DNA from: Sphingobacteriales bacterium | GTDB taxonomy: Bacteria > Bacteroidota > Bacteroidia > Chitinophagales > CAIOSU01 | Direction: 5' to 3' | Assembly: GCA_027483645.1 (NCBI GenBank) | Contig: JAIXUD010000022.1 | Coordinates: forward strand, 248,001-312,000 | DNA: 64,000 nucleotides | Part shown: positions 40,972 to 49,506 of the stretch, in pieces | Numbering within the stretch: position 1 is the stretch's first letter | How the letters are laid out: each line of letters opens with the position of its first letter | The notes under the pieces: generated by a model | The model's input: the letters and a program-made list of their open reading frames with translations, nothing else | Database searches by the model: none | Told to the model about the DNA's origin: nothing | Translations under genes and position numbers: made by a program

Positions 40972-41109
40972 TTGTCTGAATCAGAATTTATAGAATTTTT
41001 GAATTACAGAATCGATTTGGTAAAGAAGTTTAAAGATTTGATTGTTAAGGCTTGCTGTGTGTTTCTGAATTCTAGAATTCTTTAATTCTGTAAATTCTGA
41101 TTCAGACAA
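40972..41109. repeat. Inverted-repeat element with tctgaatcagaattt arms
   Basis: ttgtctgaatcagaatttatagaattt...aaattctgattcagacaa. Confidence 0.85.
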
Positions 41110-41126
41110 ACGAACAACCAAACTGC

Positions 41127-42098
41127 ATGAAAAAAGTAAAATACCATTACAACAAACAAACCCTGCGCTACGAGCGCATTAAACCATCAGTGGGCAAAAG
41201 CCTGTTGCTGGCTATGGGGTTTTTGGTTACCTCGGCGCTGTTTGGCTTTGCTGTGGCTATGATTGGTTTCTATTATTTTGATTCGCCCAAAGAAAAGCTG
41301 TTGAAACGCGAAATTGAAAAGATGGAGATTGAGTACAGCTTGATGGACCAAAAGCTGGTGCAGATGAGCGAAGTGCTGGATGGCCTGCAATACCGCGATG
41401 AGAATATTTACCGGGTGGTTTTTGAGGCTGAGCCAATACCGCTTTCGGTACGAGAGGCGGGAACGGGTGGTTCGCAAAAATATAAGAGCCTCGAAGGGTA
41501 CGATAATAGCGAACTGATGGTGAACACCGTAACGCTGATGGACAGGTTACGCAAAAAGATGTACATACAGAGCAAGAGCTACGATGAGGTGGCCGAACTG
41601 ATACAGAACAAGGAGTTGATGCTATCGTCCATCCCGGCAATTATGCCGGTAGCCAATAAAGACCTTACCCGCGTGGCATCGGGATACGGTATGCGCATAC
41701 ACCCGGTTTATAAAACCTATAAGATGCATACGGGCATGGACTTTACGGCCCCCATCGGCACCGATATCTATTCTACTGGCAGTGGTACCGTGGTGCATGT
41801 AGAGTATAATAATGGCGGCTATGGCAACCACGTAATTGTTGACCACGGCTTTGGTTTCCAAACGCTATATGGCCATATGCACAAGGTTTCTGTAAGGCAA
41901 GGACAAAAAATATTACGCGGCGAAGTGCTGGGCATCGTAGGCAACACCGGTACTTCCACTGGCCCGCACTTGCACTACGAGGTAATTAAGAACGGTGTAA
42001 AAATCAATCCGGTTAACTACTATTTCAACGACCTAAGTCCTGAGGAGTTTGAGCTGATGATTGAGATAAGCAGTAATCATAACCAATCGTTTGACTAA
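41127..42098 (+). CDS. M23 family metallopeptidase (membrane-anchored)
   Basis: 'RIHPVYKTYKMHTGMDFTAPIGTDIYSTGSGTVVHVEYNNGGYGNHVIVDHGFGFQTLYGHM...GTSTGPHLHYEV'. Confidence 0.95.
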   Translation: MKKVKYHYNKQTLRYERIKPSVGKSLLLAMGFLVTSALFGFAVAMIGFYYFDSPKEKLLKREIEKMEIEYSLMDQKLVQMSEVLDGLQYRDENIYRVVFEAEPIPLSVREAGTGGSQKYKSLEGYDNSELMVNTVTLMDRLRKKMYIQSKSYDEVAELIQNKELMLSSIPAIMPVANKDLTRVASGYGMRIHPVYKTYKMHTGMDFTAPIGTDIYSTGSGTVVHVEYNNGGYGNHVIVDHGFGFQTLYGHMHKVSVRQGQKILRGEVLGIVGNTGTSTGPHLHYEVIKNGVKINPVNYYFNDLSPEEFELMIEISSNHNQSFD

Positions 42099-42099
42099 G

Positions 42100-42245
42100 C
42101 TTAGTTACGAGTTACGAGTTGCGAGTTGAAAACCTTACAACTAATTGCCTTTTTGAACGATATTTGCACTGTTACTATTTCAATAGTAGCAGTCATAATC
42201 TCCCTTTATAAACTCGTAACCCGTAACTCGCAACCCGTAACTAAG
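42100..42245. repeat. Inverted-repeat element with gttacgggttgcgagtt-type arms
   Basis: cttagttacgagttacgagttgcgagtt...aactcgtaacccgtaactcgcaacccgtaactaag. Confidence 0.85.
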
Positions 42246-42662
42246 ATGAAAAATGCGGTTTCCATACTTAAAGACCATCAGCTTCGTAATACCGAGGCGA
42301 GGGTTGATGTGCTTAACACCTTTTTGGGTCAGCACCATGCCCTCTCGCATAGCGATGTGGAAAAGACCTTGGGCGAGCAGTATGACCGTGTGACCATTTA
42401 CCGCACCCTTACCTCATTTATGGAGAAGGGCCTATTGCACAAGGTACCCGTTGATGACGGCAGCACCCGCTACGCCCTTTGCAACGACCATTGCGACGAC
42501 CACCAGCACGAGGACAACCATATACATTTTAAGTGTACCAGCTGCGGAAACACAGAATGCCTGGATGAACTACCCATACCGCAAGTAAAGCTGCCTAATG
42601 GCTACACCCTAACCGAGACCAATTTTTTGGTGCAAGGGGTTTGTGGGAAGTGCAATGGGTAA
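42246..42662 (+). CDS. Fur-family transcriptional regulator
   Basis: 'RNTEARVDVLNTFLGQHHALSHSDVEKTLGEQYDRVTIYRTLTSFMEKGLLHKV', 'HFKCTSCGNTECLDE'. Start placed at MKNAVSIL; the ORF-track start (42126) lies in the palindrome. Confidence 0.9.
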   Translation: MKNAVSILKDHQLRNTEARVDVLNTFLGQHHALSHSDVEKTLGEQYDRVTIYRTLTSFMEKGLLHKVPVDDGSTRYALCNDHCDDHQHEDNHIHFKCTSCGNTECLDELPIPQVKLPNGYTLTETNFLVQGVCGKCNG

Positions 42663-42830
42663 AGTATTGGAATATTTAAGTTGCATATTGCATCCATAAA
42701 CATCCAAGCACCTGACTATCGTCATACCTTATCGGCTTTTTGGGTAATAATTTTACTTCATTTACAGATTGCTGCGAACGATTCTGGCGAGGCTTGCCTT
42801 TACACATTACTACCGAAGCAAATGATTGAT

Positions 42831-43445
42831 ATGAAACCGATTTCTTTCCAGCCTTATCTTGACAAAGCCTTTACTTATTCACAATACCGCGATTTAATTG
42901 ACAAGCTATTGGCTGAAGGCAAAACCACTGGCGAAAACCACTCGGAGTTTTATTTGGACTATACCAAGATGAACGTTCACCGCATGGAGCGGTTGGACAA
43001 AACCACCACCCTTACCGATGACATGGTTGAGGTGCTGGGCAACTTGAAACGCAAGTATATTTGGCTGGTGATAACCGAAGCCTGGTGCGGCGATGCGGCG
43101 CAGAACTTGCCTGTGCTGAACTTGATAGCCAAGCAAACGCCTAACATTGACTTGCGGCTGGTGCTACGAGATGAGAACCTGGAGCTAATGGACCACTACC
43201 TTACCGATGGTGGCCGCAGTATACCCAAGCTGATAGTGCTAGATGCCGAAACGCTGCAAGAGATTGGACACTGGGGGCCGCGCCCTGCTGGTGCGCAGGC
43301 TTTGTTGGTTGCACATAAGGCCAACCCAGCCCAAACACACGAAGACTTCGTAAAAGAAGTGCAGCTATGGTACGCAAAAGACCGTACCTTGAGCACCCAG
43401 CACGAACTGTTGGCACTATTACAAGCTTGGGAACGGCAGCAATAG
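42831..43445 (+). CDS. Thioredoxin-family protein
   Basis: 'WLVITEAWCGDAAQNLPVLNLIAKQTPNIDLRLVLRDENLELMDHYLTDGGRSIPKLIVLD'. Start placed at MKPISFQPYLDKAF rather than 42681. Confidence 0.85.
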   Translation: MKPISFQPYLDKAFTYSQYRDLIDKLLAEGKTTGENHSEFYLDYTKMNVHRMERLDKTTTLTDDMVEVLGNLKRKYIWLVITEAWCGDAAQNLPVLNLIAKQTPNIDLRLVLRDENLELMDHYLTDGGRSIPKLIVLDAETLQEIGHWGPRPAGAQALLVAHKANPAQTHEDFVKEVQLWYAKDRTLSTQHELLALLQAWERQQ

Positions 43446-43601
43446 CCATTTTAGGGTAAATGATGGTAAGCCAGTTTGTTGAGTGGAATATATTGTATAA
43501 TATAGCTTATGAAGAGCTCCGGTAGACAAACCATAGTAATAGTATTAATAGAATGAGAGCGGTTAGTTAATCTTGGAGCAGCTATTTTTAAAAACCTTAC
43601 T

Positions 43602-44444
43602 ATGATAGAGCATATATTAGTGCCCACCAATTTTCTTGATTATGCAATAAATGCGGGCCACTATGCTGTGCAGTTTGCTGCCCAGTACAATGCCAAGGTA
43701 ACCTTATTCCATACGTACCACATCCCCGTGGTTGATCCACTTATACCTTCGGAGTATTTGGCGGAGTTGGCAGGTACTGCTGAGAAAAACGCGGAGCGTA
43801 GTATTGCCCAGCAAGCTGAAGACCTGAAGGCTGCTTACCCGAATATGGCGCAATACATCTACCACCAAACGTCCATGGGGTTTGCCGCCGACGAGATACT
43901 TTCGGTAGCACAAAGCCTTAATGTGGATGCTGTTGTGGTGGGTACCCGACATACAGATAAGGTGCAACGCATTTTGCTGGGAAGTGTTTTAGGCACGGTG
44001 CTTGAGCGGTCGAATGTGCCGGTGATAGTAGTGCCCGACCATGTTGTTTACCATACGGTAAAGAACATCCTATTTGCATCAGAGTTTAACGATAGCGAGG
44101 ATGTTGCATCGATAAATCAAGTGTTGGACTTTACCTCTAAGTTAAATGCAATTCTTTATAGCGTGCATATTCAGGACGCAGATCCTGATGAGAACGATGT
44201 AGCCCGTATACAAAACATACGCTCGCAATATGAAGGTAAATTGGGGAATGGTAAGGTACATTTCGAAAACATCTCTTACGGCAACATTATTGAGGGCTTA
44301 GCAAAGTACAGCCAAGTGAACGATATTGACATGGCAGTAATGGTTACGCACAAGCGCAGTTTTTTTGAAAAGCTGTTCGATAGGAGCCTTACTAAACAGA
44401 TGGCCTACAAAACCGACATACCGTTGGTGGTATTTCACAAATAA
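43602..44444 (+). CDS. Universal stress protein family (two UspA-like halves)
   Basis: 'HILVPTNFLDYAINAGHYAVQFAAQYNAKVTLFHTY', 'VDAVVVGTRHTDKVQRILLGSVLGTVLERSNVPVIVVP'. Confidence 0.92.
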   Translation: MIEHILVPTNFLDYAINAGHYAVQFAAQYNAKVTLFHTYHIPVVDPLIPSEYLAELAGTAEKNAERSIAQQAEDLKAAYPNMAQYIYHQTSMGFAADEILSVAQSLNVDAVVVGTRHTDKVQRILLGSVLGTVLERSNVPVIVVPDHVVYHTVKNILFASEFNDSEDVASINQVLDFTSKLNAILYSVHIQDADPDENDVARIQNIRSQYEGKLGNGKVHFENISYGNIIEGLAKYSQVNDIDMAVMVTHKRSFFEKLFDRSLTKQMAYKTDIPLVVFHK

Positions 44445-44507
44445 ATCGTTTTTACTGAACAGTTTTGCCCCTTGAAGCGTACATTTGTATAGCTAGTTCG
44501 TTCACTT

Positions 44508-45209
44508 ATGAAGTTTGCCCAACCAGATTGCGTGCATTGCCAAGGTCGTCGAGATTCTTTGTTCCATTTTTGCAAAATGGATGAAATTGAGGAGTTGAAC
44601 AACGAAAAATCATGCTCATTATACAAGCGTGGGCAGGTGATTTTTCAAGAAGACGCCAATCCTTTAGGCGTTTATTGCATCAATTCGGGAAAGGTAAAGA
44701 TGTACAAGCACGCGTCGGATGGCAAGGAACAGATTATCCGCATCGTTAAGCCTGGAGACTTTTTAGGTTACCGCTCTATGTTGGCAGGAACCCGGTACAA
44801 GCTTTCTGCCGAGGCGCTAGAAGATACCGCCGTCTGCATGATTCCTAAGGCTACTTTCTTAGAGCTGTTTCGCACCAATGAGGCTTTCTCCAAAGGTTTG
44901 CTGGCAGTTTTGTGTAGTACCCTTGATGAAAGCTACACTAAAATTGCCGACATCGCCTACAAGCCTGTGCGCGGCAGGGTAGCTGAGGCATTGCTTTTCC
45001 TCCACAACTTTTATAAAGACGATCAGAACCCTACAGGCATCATCAACATTGGCCGGGAAGATTTGGCAAGCTTTGTAGGTACAGTTAAAGAAACCGCCAT
45101 CCGTATGCTCAAGGAGTTCAAGGACGAGGGCTTAATTGAAACCGACAAAAGCAACATCATCATTAAAGATACCGAGGGCTTGTTGCACATAAGCGAGCTC
45201 TACGATTGA
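44508..45209 (+). CDS. Crp/Fnr-family transcriptional regulator
   Basis: cNMP-binding fold 'GQVIFQEDANPLGVYCINSGKVKMYKHASDGKEQIIRIVKPGDFLGYRS' plus HTH 'INIGREDLASFVGTVKETAIRMLKEFKDEGLI'. Confidence 0.93.
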   Translation: MKFAQPDCVHCQGRRDSLFHFCKMDEIEELNNEKSCSLYKRGQVIFQEDANPLGVYCINSGKVKMYKHASDGKEQIIRIVKPGDFLGYRSMLAGTRYKLSAEALEDTAVCMIPKATFLELFRTNEAFSKGLLAVLCSTLDESYTKIADIAYKPVRGRVAEALLFLHNFYKDDQNPTGIINIGREDLASFVGTVKETAIRMLKEFKDEGLIETDKSNIIIKDTEGLLHISELYD

Positions 45210-45227
45210 GATAGACACAAGACACAC

Positions 45228-45273
45228 AAAAAAAGCGATGCCGCGCAAACTTTTGCGCGGCATCGCTTTTTTT
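45228..45273. terminator. Very strong bidirectional terminator between convergent genes
   Basis: aaaaaaagcgatgccgcgcaaa-ct-tttgcgcggcatcgcttttttt: 22-bp perfect stem. Confidence 0.9.
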
Positions 45274-45327
45274 AAGAAAACCTAAGGAAAAATCTTGTGT
45301 CTTGTATCTTGTGTCTTGCGTCTAAAT

Positions 45328-48300
45328 TTACTGCTTCACCAATTTACTGGTAATCGCTTTTTCGCCAGATATTTGCGCAGCTATAATGTAGGTGCCGCTT
45401 TGTAAATGACCCAGTTTTAAGCTGATTTTATTCAAACCACTATGAAGGGCATTTACCTTTTGGTCTACCACCATACGGCCAGTAATATCAAACACTCTTA
45501 CTACCGCCTCACGACCATTCACTACAAATAGCTCTACGGTAGCGGCTTCGGTAACGGGGTTTGGGTACACCTTTAGGCTAGCGGTTTTATTAGTAGCTAG
45601 GTCATTAACGCTGGTTAAATCTTTACAAGCGTTTACATCACAATCGATAGGCGTAAGGCTGGTACTGCGGAAAACACCACGGCCGTGGGTACCGGCATAC
45701 AAAATGCGGCAGTCCTTTTCATACAACTGGTCCACACGTACTTGGAAGGTAGGCACCGCCCCAAAGCTTTGGCTGTTTTCAGTTGCCCAGCTTACATTGG
45801 TTGAGCCATCCAATGCATTGTTGGTACTCCACACGCCTAGCTCAGTTCCCAAAATGAGGTTGTTGCCATTGTAGTAGTCATATACGGCATCGTAAACTGG
45901 CATTAGAGGCAGGTTGCTCTGTATTGAAGAGAACTGCGCAGTTGGTGTGGTTTGGCCTACTGGAGGGTCATTAGCATTTAATGCTTGGTAAACATAATTG
46001 CTATTGCCATAGTTACCTAAAGTAACAGCTACTTGGTTGCCGTTTTTAGGGTTAATAGCGATGCCTGTTACATAACGGCTGCCTGCGTTAAGTTGAATAT
46101 TTACCCTACGGATGCCTTGATGTGTTCCAAAAGGTACGTTCTGACCGGGGAAACTCCAAGTATCGCGGTCTAAAGGCGATTTGTAGAAGTAATCAAAAGT
46201 AGTATCGATGATATCAATATTTGGGTCGTTAGGGTCAACGGTAGTAGTGATCCCTGCAATCAACGAGTCTAATGCATAGCCATCTGCCAAGCCATCAATG
46301 CGGTACAACAATCCATTTTGGGTACCAACAAAAGCCACACCTTGCTCAGAGGCTGATACTGCTGTTGCAGTACCTTGAATTGGCACATTGAACCATGTGG
46401 GGGAATTTGATGGAATAAGAGAATTTGGCGAAAACCAAAGACCACCATTGGTGCACAAAAACAATATTGACTTTTCTAAACGTACCTCTTGCAACTCTGG
46501 CGTAACGTCTACAGATACTACTGTTTGTGTTACACGGTTAAAGCGTGTGCTCTTTTTGTAGATGGTGGTTTCCACCAAAGTATCAAACTCCCACAAAGTA
46601 AAAGGAGAGATAAAAATGGTACCGTTATCTGGTTGACAGTCAGAGTTTGCATCTATGTTTATATCCAAGGCACAACCATAAGAGTCATGGTTGTTTACCG
46701 AGCGCAGCAACTCCCCACTATACAAGGTGGCAAAAGAAATATTAGGGTTAAGGCGCGAAATCAAGCCATCACCTCCATCACCGCCGTTTACTTCACGGAA
46801 GCTCTTTGCGGAGTTGTTGCGGCAATCGTTCAGGTTGGTACCGTTATCTTGTGTACCACCCAATATATAGCCATTGTTGCTTGCACTGAAACCATAAAAC
46901 TGGGTAATGGCCAAGCCCTTATTACGAGGGGTGAATTTAGGGAACTGGTCTTGCGCAGTAGTGCTTTTACTTACCCCGCCATCGGTACCAATAAACAGAA
47001 TGTTAGGGTCGGTAGGGTGGAAACATACCACGTGCATATCGGCATGTATGTAGTATGGGTTTGATGGAATTTCGGGCTGCCAGTAACCAATCAAATCGCG
47101 GCCACCGCTTACGTTTACGCTCCACAATTCCAACTGGCCACCAAGAATCAAGCGATTTACATTGTTAGGGTCAACACCGAAAGCAATGTTCCAGAATGAC
47201 TGACCACCGAGCGGATTGAAACCGTTTTCGCTACCTACTACAACGGTAGTCCAGTTTGCACCACCATCATCAGAACGATAAATACCGTCCAAAATGCCAC
47301 CAAAACCAGGCGTAGCTACACATGCATACACCAAATTTTCTTGTGATTTGGTAGTAGAAAACTCTACCCTACCAATTCTTGATTGAATTGGGAATCCATT
47401 TTGACCAGTAAAATCAACAAAGTTCAATCCGCCATCGGTTGAGCGAAAAACCCTATTGCCTAATACTGCATATACGTGGCCCAGAACAGGGTCGGTTACT
47501 ACATCAACAGATGGGTTATTTTGCGATGGTGCAGGAATGCCATTAGGTGTGGTAAAGGTATTTCCACCATCAGTGGTCATTACCAATCCTTTGTGGGTAG
47601 ATACGTAAAATTTATTGGCATCAAATGCATCAACGGCAATTTCGTAGATAAACGCCCAACGATCATCACCATCATTTACTGCAGGTGCAGTGGCCGGTAT
47701 TAACTGAAAAGTTTCGCCATTATCAGTAGAACGGTAAACGCCACTACCTATAAAGCCAGGCGCACCAAATGTATTCGGCACACCATCAAGAACTGGTGCA
47801 AAGCCCTCACCAGTACCTATGAAGATTTCTCCGCCCGGTCCCATCCTCAATACGGTAACGCCCACATGGTCGTTTTCCAATGTCCAAGGGTGTATATTCC
47901 AGTTTAGGCCACCATCTTCTGATACAAACAAGCCACCGCTCACACCGCCCGTCCACATTTTGTTAGGGTTGGCAGGGTCAATCAATATGGCACGTACACG
48001 ACCGCCTACGTTATCAGGGCCCATTTCTTCCCAAGTTAGCCCCAGTGAGCGGCCGCCATCGGCTTTCAGCTGCTTCGCTGCCAACCATTGGTCACGCGCG
48101 TTTATCACGTCGGCTATCGAAACGATTCCCGTATGCTGGTTAGCCCGTATCTGGTATAGCCATTCTTTGGCGCCAATAATACCTTTGTTTGGTTTGTCTT
48201 TGCCATATTTCAATTTCAACTGCATGGCAGGAGAATCGCTCACTACGGCAGTACGCTCAGCCGACTTGGTTAGGCTATTGGCCCAGAAACTTGCAGCCAC

Positions 48301-48342
48301 TAATGCAATAGCAGCGACAAAAACTAGTAAGACTTTTTTCAT
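45328..48342 (-). CDS. Secreted Sortilin/BNR-type beta-propeller protein with T9SS type A sorting domain (1004 aa)
   Basis: 'MWTGGVSGGLFVSEDGGLNWN', 'GVYRSTDNGETFQLIPAT', 'GTDGGVSKSTTAQDQF'; C-terminus 'LKVYPNPVTEAATVELFVVNG...SGTYIIAAQISGEKAITSKLVKQ'. Confidence 0.92.
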   Translation of the reverse strand: MKKVLLVFVAAIALVAASFWANSLTKSAERTAVVSDSPAMQLKLKYGKDKPNKGIIGAKEWLYQIRANQHTGIVSIADVINARDQWLAAKQLKADGGRSLGLTWEEMGPDNVGGRVRAILIDPANPNKMWTGGVSGGLFVSEDGGLNWNIHPWTLENDHVGVTVLRMGPGGEIFIGTGEGFAPVLDGVPNTFGAPGFIGSGVYRSTDNGETFQLIPATAPAVNDGDDRWAFIYEIAVDAFDANKFYVSTHKGLVMTTDGGNTFTTPNGIPAPSQNNPSVDVVTDPVLGHVYAVLGNRVFRSTDGGLNFVDFTGQNGFPIQSRIGRVEFSTTKSQENLVYACVATPGFGGILDGIYRSDDGGANWTTVVVGSENGFNPLGGQSFWNIAFGVDPNNVNRLILGGQLELWSVNVSGGRDLIGYWQPEIPSNPYYIHADMHVVCFHPTDPNILFIGTDGGVSKSTTAQDQFPKFTPRNKGLAITQFYGFSASNNGYILGGTQDNGTNLNDCRNNSAKSFREVNGGDGGDGLISRLNPNISFATLYSGELLRSVNNHDSYGCALDINIDANSDCQPDNGTIFISPFTLWEFDTLVETTIYKKSTRFNRVTQTVVSVDVTPELQEVRLEKSILFLCTNGGLWFSPNSLIPSNSPTWFNVPIQGTATAVSASEQGVAFVGTQNGLLYRIDGLADGYALDSLIAGITTTVDPNDPNIDIIDTTFDYFYKSPLDRDTWSFPGQNVPFGTHQGIRRVNIQLNAGSRYVTGIAINPKNGNQVAVTLGNYGNSNYVYQALNANDPPVGQTTPTAQFSSIQSNLPLMPVYDAVYDYYNGNNLILGTELGVWSTNNALDGSTNVSWATENSQSFGAVPTFQVRVDQLYEKDCRILYAGTHGRGVFRSTSLTPIDCDVNACKDLTSVNDLATNKTASLKVYPNPVTEAATVELFVVNGREAVVRVFDITGRMVVDQKVNALHSGLNKISLKLGHLQSGTYIIAAQISGEKAITSKLVKQ

Positions 48343-48424
48343 CAGTTTCCTAAATTTGAACTTTTATAAAAGTAGGACAGCGCGCTGCCACAACTATGCT
48401 ATTAACGAAATTACTAAAAATACA

Positions 48425-49297
48425 CTAGATATGCCTTTCAGCATGATAAGATGACCGAACCAACGGCCCGCTCTCCACATAGCTTAATCCCCGTTTCAAT
48501 CCTTCTTCTTTATACATCTCAAAAACCTCCGGGGTAACATATTCTTTCACTTCTAAGTGCATACGCGTTGGTTGCAAATATTGCCCTATGGTCATCACGT
48601 CGCAACCATGCGCTGCCAAATCGTCCATCAGTTCAAAAACCTCCTCGTGTGTTTCGCCCAAACCCAGCATTATTCCGCTTTTGGTGCGCATGCCTCCTGC
48701 CTTTAGCGCCTGTATTACATCCAAGCTACGCTGGTATATAGCTTGTGGCCTTACTAGGCGGTACAAGCGTTTCACCGTTTCCATATTATGGCTTACTACC
48801 TCGGGCGCTACTTCTATGATGTCATTTATAGCCTTTTGGTTGCCTTTGAAATCAGGAATTAATGTTTCCATGGTGGTGCCCGGGCTCCATTCCCTTACGG
48901 CCCTTACAGTTGCGGCCCATACCTTGCTGCCGCCATTGTGCAGTTCGTCGCGGTCTACTGAGGTTAGCACACAGTGTTTTACACCCATCAGTTTCACGGC
49001 CTCGCCCACGCGGCGCGGCTCATCCCAATCAATAGCTGCAGGGCGGCCAGTTTTTACAGCGCAAAACGAGCAACTACGGGTACATACGTTGCCAAGTATC
49101 ATAAAGGTGGCCGTGCCTGCACCCCAGCACTCGCCCATGTTGGGGCAGTTGCCGCTTTCGCAAATGGTGTGCAGCTTATATTCGTCCACTAGGCCGCGTA
49201 CTTTGCGGTAGCCTTCGCCTGTTGGCAGCTTTACACGCAGCCACGAGGGCTTGCCGCCGCGGCGTTCTTTCTTTTCAACAATATCTAGTTCAATCAT
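48425..49297 (-). CDS. lipA: Lipoyl synthase
   Basis: '[41 protein letters not shown]', '[14 protein letters not shown]', '[17 protein letters not shown]', '[11 protein letters not shown]'. Confidence 0.97.
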   Translation of the reverse strand: MIELDIVEKKERRGGKPSWLRVKLPTGEGYRKVRGLVDEYKLHTICESGNCPNMGECWGAGTATFMILGNVCTRSCSFCAVKTGRPAAIDWDEPRRVGEAVKLMGVKHCVLTSVDRDELHNGGSKVWAATVRAVREWSPGTTMETLIPDFKGNQKAINDIIEVAPEVVSHNMETVKRLYRLVRPQAIYQRSLDVIQALKAGGMRTKSGIMLGLGETHEEVFELMDDLAAHGCDVMTIGQYLQPTRMHLEVKEYVTPEVFEMYKEEGLKRGLSYVESGPLVRSSYHAERHI

Positions 49298-49506
49298 GGG
49301 CAGTAGCTGTAGATACTACAAAAGTAACCAATATTGGGTTCATTGGTTTATCGGTTAATTAGTTTCTGGTTGAGTTTAATGTAAGGTTATTGGTACAACT
49401 TGCCACTCCAAGACAACTAAATTGCTTTATAGGTATGGTTGTCGTTAAAGGCAAGTAGTACTACAACATCTGAAGCGGTAGGTCTGGTTTATTAATACAA
49501 AATTAT

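Noticed and set aside
42126-42245. N-terminal 40-aa extension of the Fur-like ORF
   Set aside because: Lies inside the inverted repeat; Fur homology begins at MKNAVSILKDHQLRNTEARV.
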